This document shows, piece by piece, positions 13,838 through 15,852 of a DNA stretch of 15,852 nucleotides. Below the pieces are notes generated by a model. That model searched no databases and was not told where the DNA came from. It was given only the letters and a program-made list of their open reading frames with translations. Numbering within the stretch: position 1 is the stretch's first letter; the number at the start of each line of letters is the position of its first letter. Origin of the DNA: JAMWZF01 sp041628615. GTDB taxonomy: Bacteria > Pseudomonadota > Alphaproteobacteria > Rhodobacterales > Rhodobacteraceae. Location: NCBI GenBank assembly GCA_041628615.1, contig JBFKOW010000076.1, positions 1-15,852 of the forward strand. Reading direction: 5' to 3'. The position numbers and the translations under genes are program-made.

Positions 13838-15333
13838 GCACGGCCGCCGCCGCCGCCCGCGAGGCGCTGTTCGCCCATGCCCGCGAGACCTGGCTGATCG
13901 AGCAGGTGGCGGGCCGGCTCGGCTGGGACATGGAGACGGTGATGCCCGCCGGCGCCGCGGCCCAGCGGGGCGAGGAGATGGCGGCGATGGAGACCGTGCT
14001 CCATGCCCGCCGGACCGATCCGCGGCTGGGCGCGTGGCTGGCCGCCGCCGAGGACGGGATCGGGGCCGACGACGACCCTGCGGCCCGCGCACAGCTGCGG
14101 CTGATCCGGCGCGCCCATGACCGGGCGGTGAAGGTGCCCGCGCGGCTCGCCGCCGAGATCGCCCGGACCACCGCCGAGGCGCATCATGTCTGGGTCGCGG
14201 CGCGGGCCGGCGAGGACGTGGCCGCCTTCCTGCCGGCGCTGGCGCAGGTGCTGCGGCTGCGCCGCGAGGAAGGGGCGGCGCTGGCCGAGGGCGGCGATGT
14301 CTACGACGCGCTTCTGGGCGACTACGAACCCGGAATGACCGGGGCCCGGCTGCAGGCGATGTTCGACGAAATGCGCCCCCGGCTGGTGGCGCTGCGGGCC
14401 GCGATCCTCGACCGGCCCGTCCCGCCGGCGCTGGCGGGAGAGTTCGACCGGGAGGCCCAGCTTCGGCTGTCTGTCGAACTGGCCCGGCTCTTCGGCTACG
14501 ACAGCGGCAAGGGCCGGATCGACACCGCGGTGCATCCGTTCTCGTCGGGGTCCGGCGCGGATGTCCGGATCACCACCCGGACCAACCCGGCCGATCCGTT
14601 CAACTGCTTCTACTCGACGATCCACGAGGTCGGGCACGCGACCTACGAACAGCGCATCGACCCGGCGCTGCACGCCACGCCGCTGTGTTCCGGCGTGTCG
14701 ATGGGCGTGCACGAGAGCCAGAGCCGGATCTACGAGAACCAGCTGGGTCGCAGCCGCGCCTTCACCGGCTGGCTGTTCGAGCGGATGCGGGACAGCTTCG
14801 GGGCGTTGAACCTGCCCGACGCGGCGGCCTTCTACGCCGCGGTGAACCGGGTGACGGACGGCTACATCCGCACCGAGGCGGACGAGGTGCAATACAACCT
14901 GCACATCATGCTGAGGTTCGATCTCGAACGCGCGCTGGTGTCCGGCGACCTGACGGTGGCCGATCTCGAGGCGGCCTGGAACGACCGCTTCGCCGCCGAT
15001 TTCGGCCGCGCGGTGGACCGGCCCTCGAACGGGGTCCTGCAGGACGTGCACTGGTCGGCGGGGCTGTTCGGCTACTTCCCGACCTACGCGCTGGGGAACG
15101 TCTATGCCGGCTGCCTGCACACCGCGCTGCGCGCCGACGTGCCGGACCTCGATGCCGGGATGGCGGCGGGGCGGATGGCGCCGGCGCTGGACTGGCTGCA
15201 CCGCAGGGTGCAGGTGCACGGCAGCGTGTTCGAGCCCGCCGAGGTGATCGCCCGCGCCACCGGCGCGGCGCCGACGCCGGGGCCGCTGCTCGACTACCTC
15301 GATACCAAGTTCGGCGCGCTCTACGGCCTGTGA
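13834..15333 (+). CDS. M32 family metallocarboxypeptidase
   Basis: This encodes a 499-residue cytosolic zinc carboxypeptidase of the Taq/Pfu type, which removes C-terminal amino acids from peptides. Family length is about 500. The zinc motif is HEVGH (264-268), with Glu265 catalytic. The third zinc ligand is in HES (293-295). Other family hallmarks are HPFSSGSGADVRITTR (234-249), SGVSMGVHESQSR (286-298), IRTEADEVQYNLHI and LGNVYAG. The GTG start overlaps the ctaA stop (GTGA), which sets the start and implies coupled translation. A longer frame open from 12637 is only a shadow of ctaA. The functional link with heme A synthesis is unclear; the coupling may be only positional. Confidence 0.95.
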   Translation: MSTAAAAAREALFAHARETWLIEQVAGRLGWDMETVMPAGAAAQRGEEMAAMETVLHARRTDPRLGAWLAAAEDGIGADDDPAARAQLRLIRRAHDRAVKVPARLAAEIARTTAEAHHVWVAARAGEDVAAFLPALAQVLRLRREEGAALAEGGDVYDALLGDYEPGMTGARLQAMFDEMRPRLVALRAAILDRPVPPALAGEFDREAQLRLSVELARLFGYDSGKGRIDTAVHPFSSGSGADVRITTRTNPADPFNCFYSTIHEVGHATYEQRIDPALHATPLCSGVSMGVHESQSRIYENQLGRSRAFTGWLFERMRDSFGALNLPDAAAFYAAVNRVTDGYIRTEADEVQYNLHIMLRFDLERALVSGDLTVADLEAAWNDRFAADFGRAVDRPSNGVLQDVHWSAGLFGYFPTYALGNVYAGCLHTALRADVPDLDAGMAAGRMAPALDWLHRRVQVHGSVFEPAEVIARATGAAPTPGPLLDYLDTKFGALYGL

Positions 15334-15340
15334 CCGGCAG

Positions 15341-15390
15341 GGCCGGGGGCTCTGCCCCCGGACCCCCGGGATATTTCCTGTCCGAAGAAG
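15341..15390 (+). repeat. Rhodobacteraceae-type intergenic palindromic repeat
   Basis: CCGGGGGC (15343-15350) and GCCCCCGG (15354-15361) form a perfect eight-pair hairpin with the triloop TCT, followed by ACCCCCGGGATATTTCC and TCCGAAGAAG. I recall near-identical blocks (GGGGGCTCTGCCCCC, then CCCGGGATATTT) in many copies between genes in Rhodobacterales. Here it lies between convergent genes, where it may end or stabilise transcripts from both sides. Confidence 0.6.
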
Positions 15391-15406
15391 GCGCGGGGCC
15401 GGGCGC

Positions 15407-15852
15407 CTAGCCGGCGGCGCGCATCACCATGCCGAAGAGGTCGCGCGGGTCGTCCGGGTCGGCGAGCAGGTCGAGGTTCTCGAACAGGCCGGTGCCGCGG
15501 ATCGCGTCGCGCAGGTAGCGCAGCGCGGCGAAATCCTCGATCGCGAAGCCGACGCCGTCGAACAGGGTGATCTCGCGCGGGTCGCGCCGTCCCTCGGCCT
15601 GCCCGGCGATGACCTGCCAGATCTCGGTGACCGGGTGGTCGGCGGGCAATTGCTGGATCTCGCCCTCGATCCGGGTCTGCGGCGGGAATTCGACGAAGAT
15701 CCGCGACCGGTGCAGGATCCCCGCGGCCAGCTCGGTCTTGCCGGGGCAGTCGCCGCCGATCGCGTTGATGTGGACGCCGGGGCCGACCATGTTGTCGGTC
15801 AGCACCCGCGCGTTGCGCTTGTCGGCGGTGACCGTGGTGAGGATCTGCGCCC
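15407..15852 (-). CDS. ornithine cyclodeaminase, C-terminal part (runs off window)
   Basis: This is the last 148 codons of a minus-strand gene whose start lies beyond the right edge. The visible part begins AQILTTVTADKRNARVLTDN, then GPGVHINAIGGDCPGKTEL, RIFVEFPPQTRIEGEIQQLP, HPVTEIWQVIAGQ and FDGVGFAIEDFAALRYL. These are strong hallmarks of the ornithine cyclodeaminase / mu-crystallin family, in particular the long bacterial ornithine cyclodeaminase. That enzyme converts ornithine to proline and ammonia using bound NAD. The N-terminal substrate and nucleotide-binding parts are not visible, so activity cannot be judged. It would give a proline route independent of ProB and ProA. Its stop is 73 bases from the M32 peptidase stop, with the repeat between. 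Confidence 0.92.
   Translation of the reverse strand, partial: AQILTTVTADKRNARVLTDNMVGPGVHINAIGGDCPGKTELAAGILHRSRIFVEFPPQTRIEGEIQQLPADHPVTEIWQVIAGQAEGRRDPREITLFDGVGFAIEDFAALRYLRDAIRGTGLFENLDLLADPDDPRDLFGMVMRAAG

Noticed and set aside
1..15852. Mobile elements, CRISPR arrays, phage genes, riboswitches of known type
   Set aside because: No transposase or integrase motifs, no spaced direct repeats, and no recognisable riboswitch core were seen on reading both strands.

Overview
The window looks like a chromosomal core segment from a very GC-rich alphaproteobacterium of the Rhodobacteraceae/Paracoccaceae type. The evidence is the gene order rplU-rpmA-(GNAT genes)-obg-proB-proA, a CtrA-pathway phosphotransferase of the ChpT family, an olsB-olsA pair for ornithine lipids, an extracytoplasmic protein with a VPLPA-CTERM tail, and an intergenic GGGGGCTCTGCCCCC / CCCGGGATATTT repeat that I recall from this group. 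No phage, transposon, CRISPR or conjugative genes are visible, and no gene-free stretch exceeds about 180 bases.

Left part (1-1394): a tRNA-Ser(CGA) on the minus strand with its own candidate promoter, a secreted DUF2059-type protein on the plus strand, and a small lipoprotein on the minus strand whose stop overlaps the DUF2059 stop. Centre-left (1395-6500): a good sigma70-like promoter and a structured leader precede rplU (L21 with a 130-residue C-terminal extension) and rpmA (L27), closed by an intrinsic terminator. Two overlapping GNAT genes carrying three GNAT modules follow, then obg and proB, which overlap. Between proB and proA sits a separate small unit (6501-7265): promoter, VPLPA-CTERM gene, terminator. 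Its apparent start codon is followed at once by TAA, most simply read as a nonsense mutation at codon 2.

Centre-right (7266-11175): proA (second step of proline synthesis), convergent chpT, a divergent small DUF3553 gene, then olsB-olsA coupled by TGATG. Right part (11155-15852): a minus-strand TMP/TENI-family gene annotated by habit as thiE but lacking most ThiE catalytic residues, a TrmJ-type tRNA methyltransferase, heme A synthase (ctaA) coupled by GTGA to an M32 metallocarboxypeptidase, the intergenic repeat, and the C-terminal part of an ornithine cyclodeaminase running off the right edge on the minus strand.

Functionally this is housekeeping: translation (tRNA, L21, L27, Obg, TrmJ), proline synthesis from glutamate (ProB, ProA) with a possible second route from ornithine (Ocd), ornithine-derived membrane lipids (OlsBA), cell-cycle signalling (ChpT) and respiration (CtaA). 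I did not find a wholly new system. The most unusual items are the VPLPA-CTERM unit with its start-stop, the L21 fusion, the three-GNAT block and the divergent ThiE-like protein.
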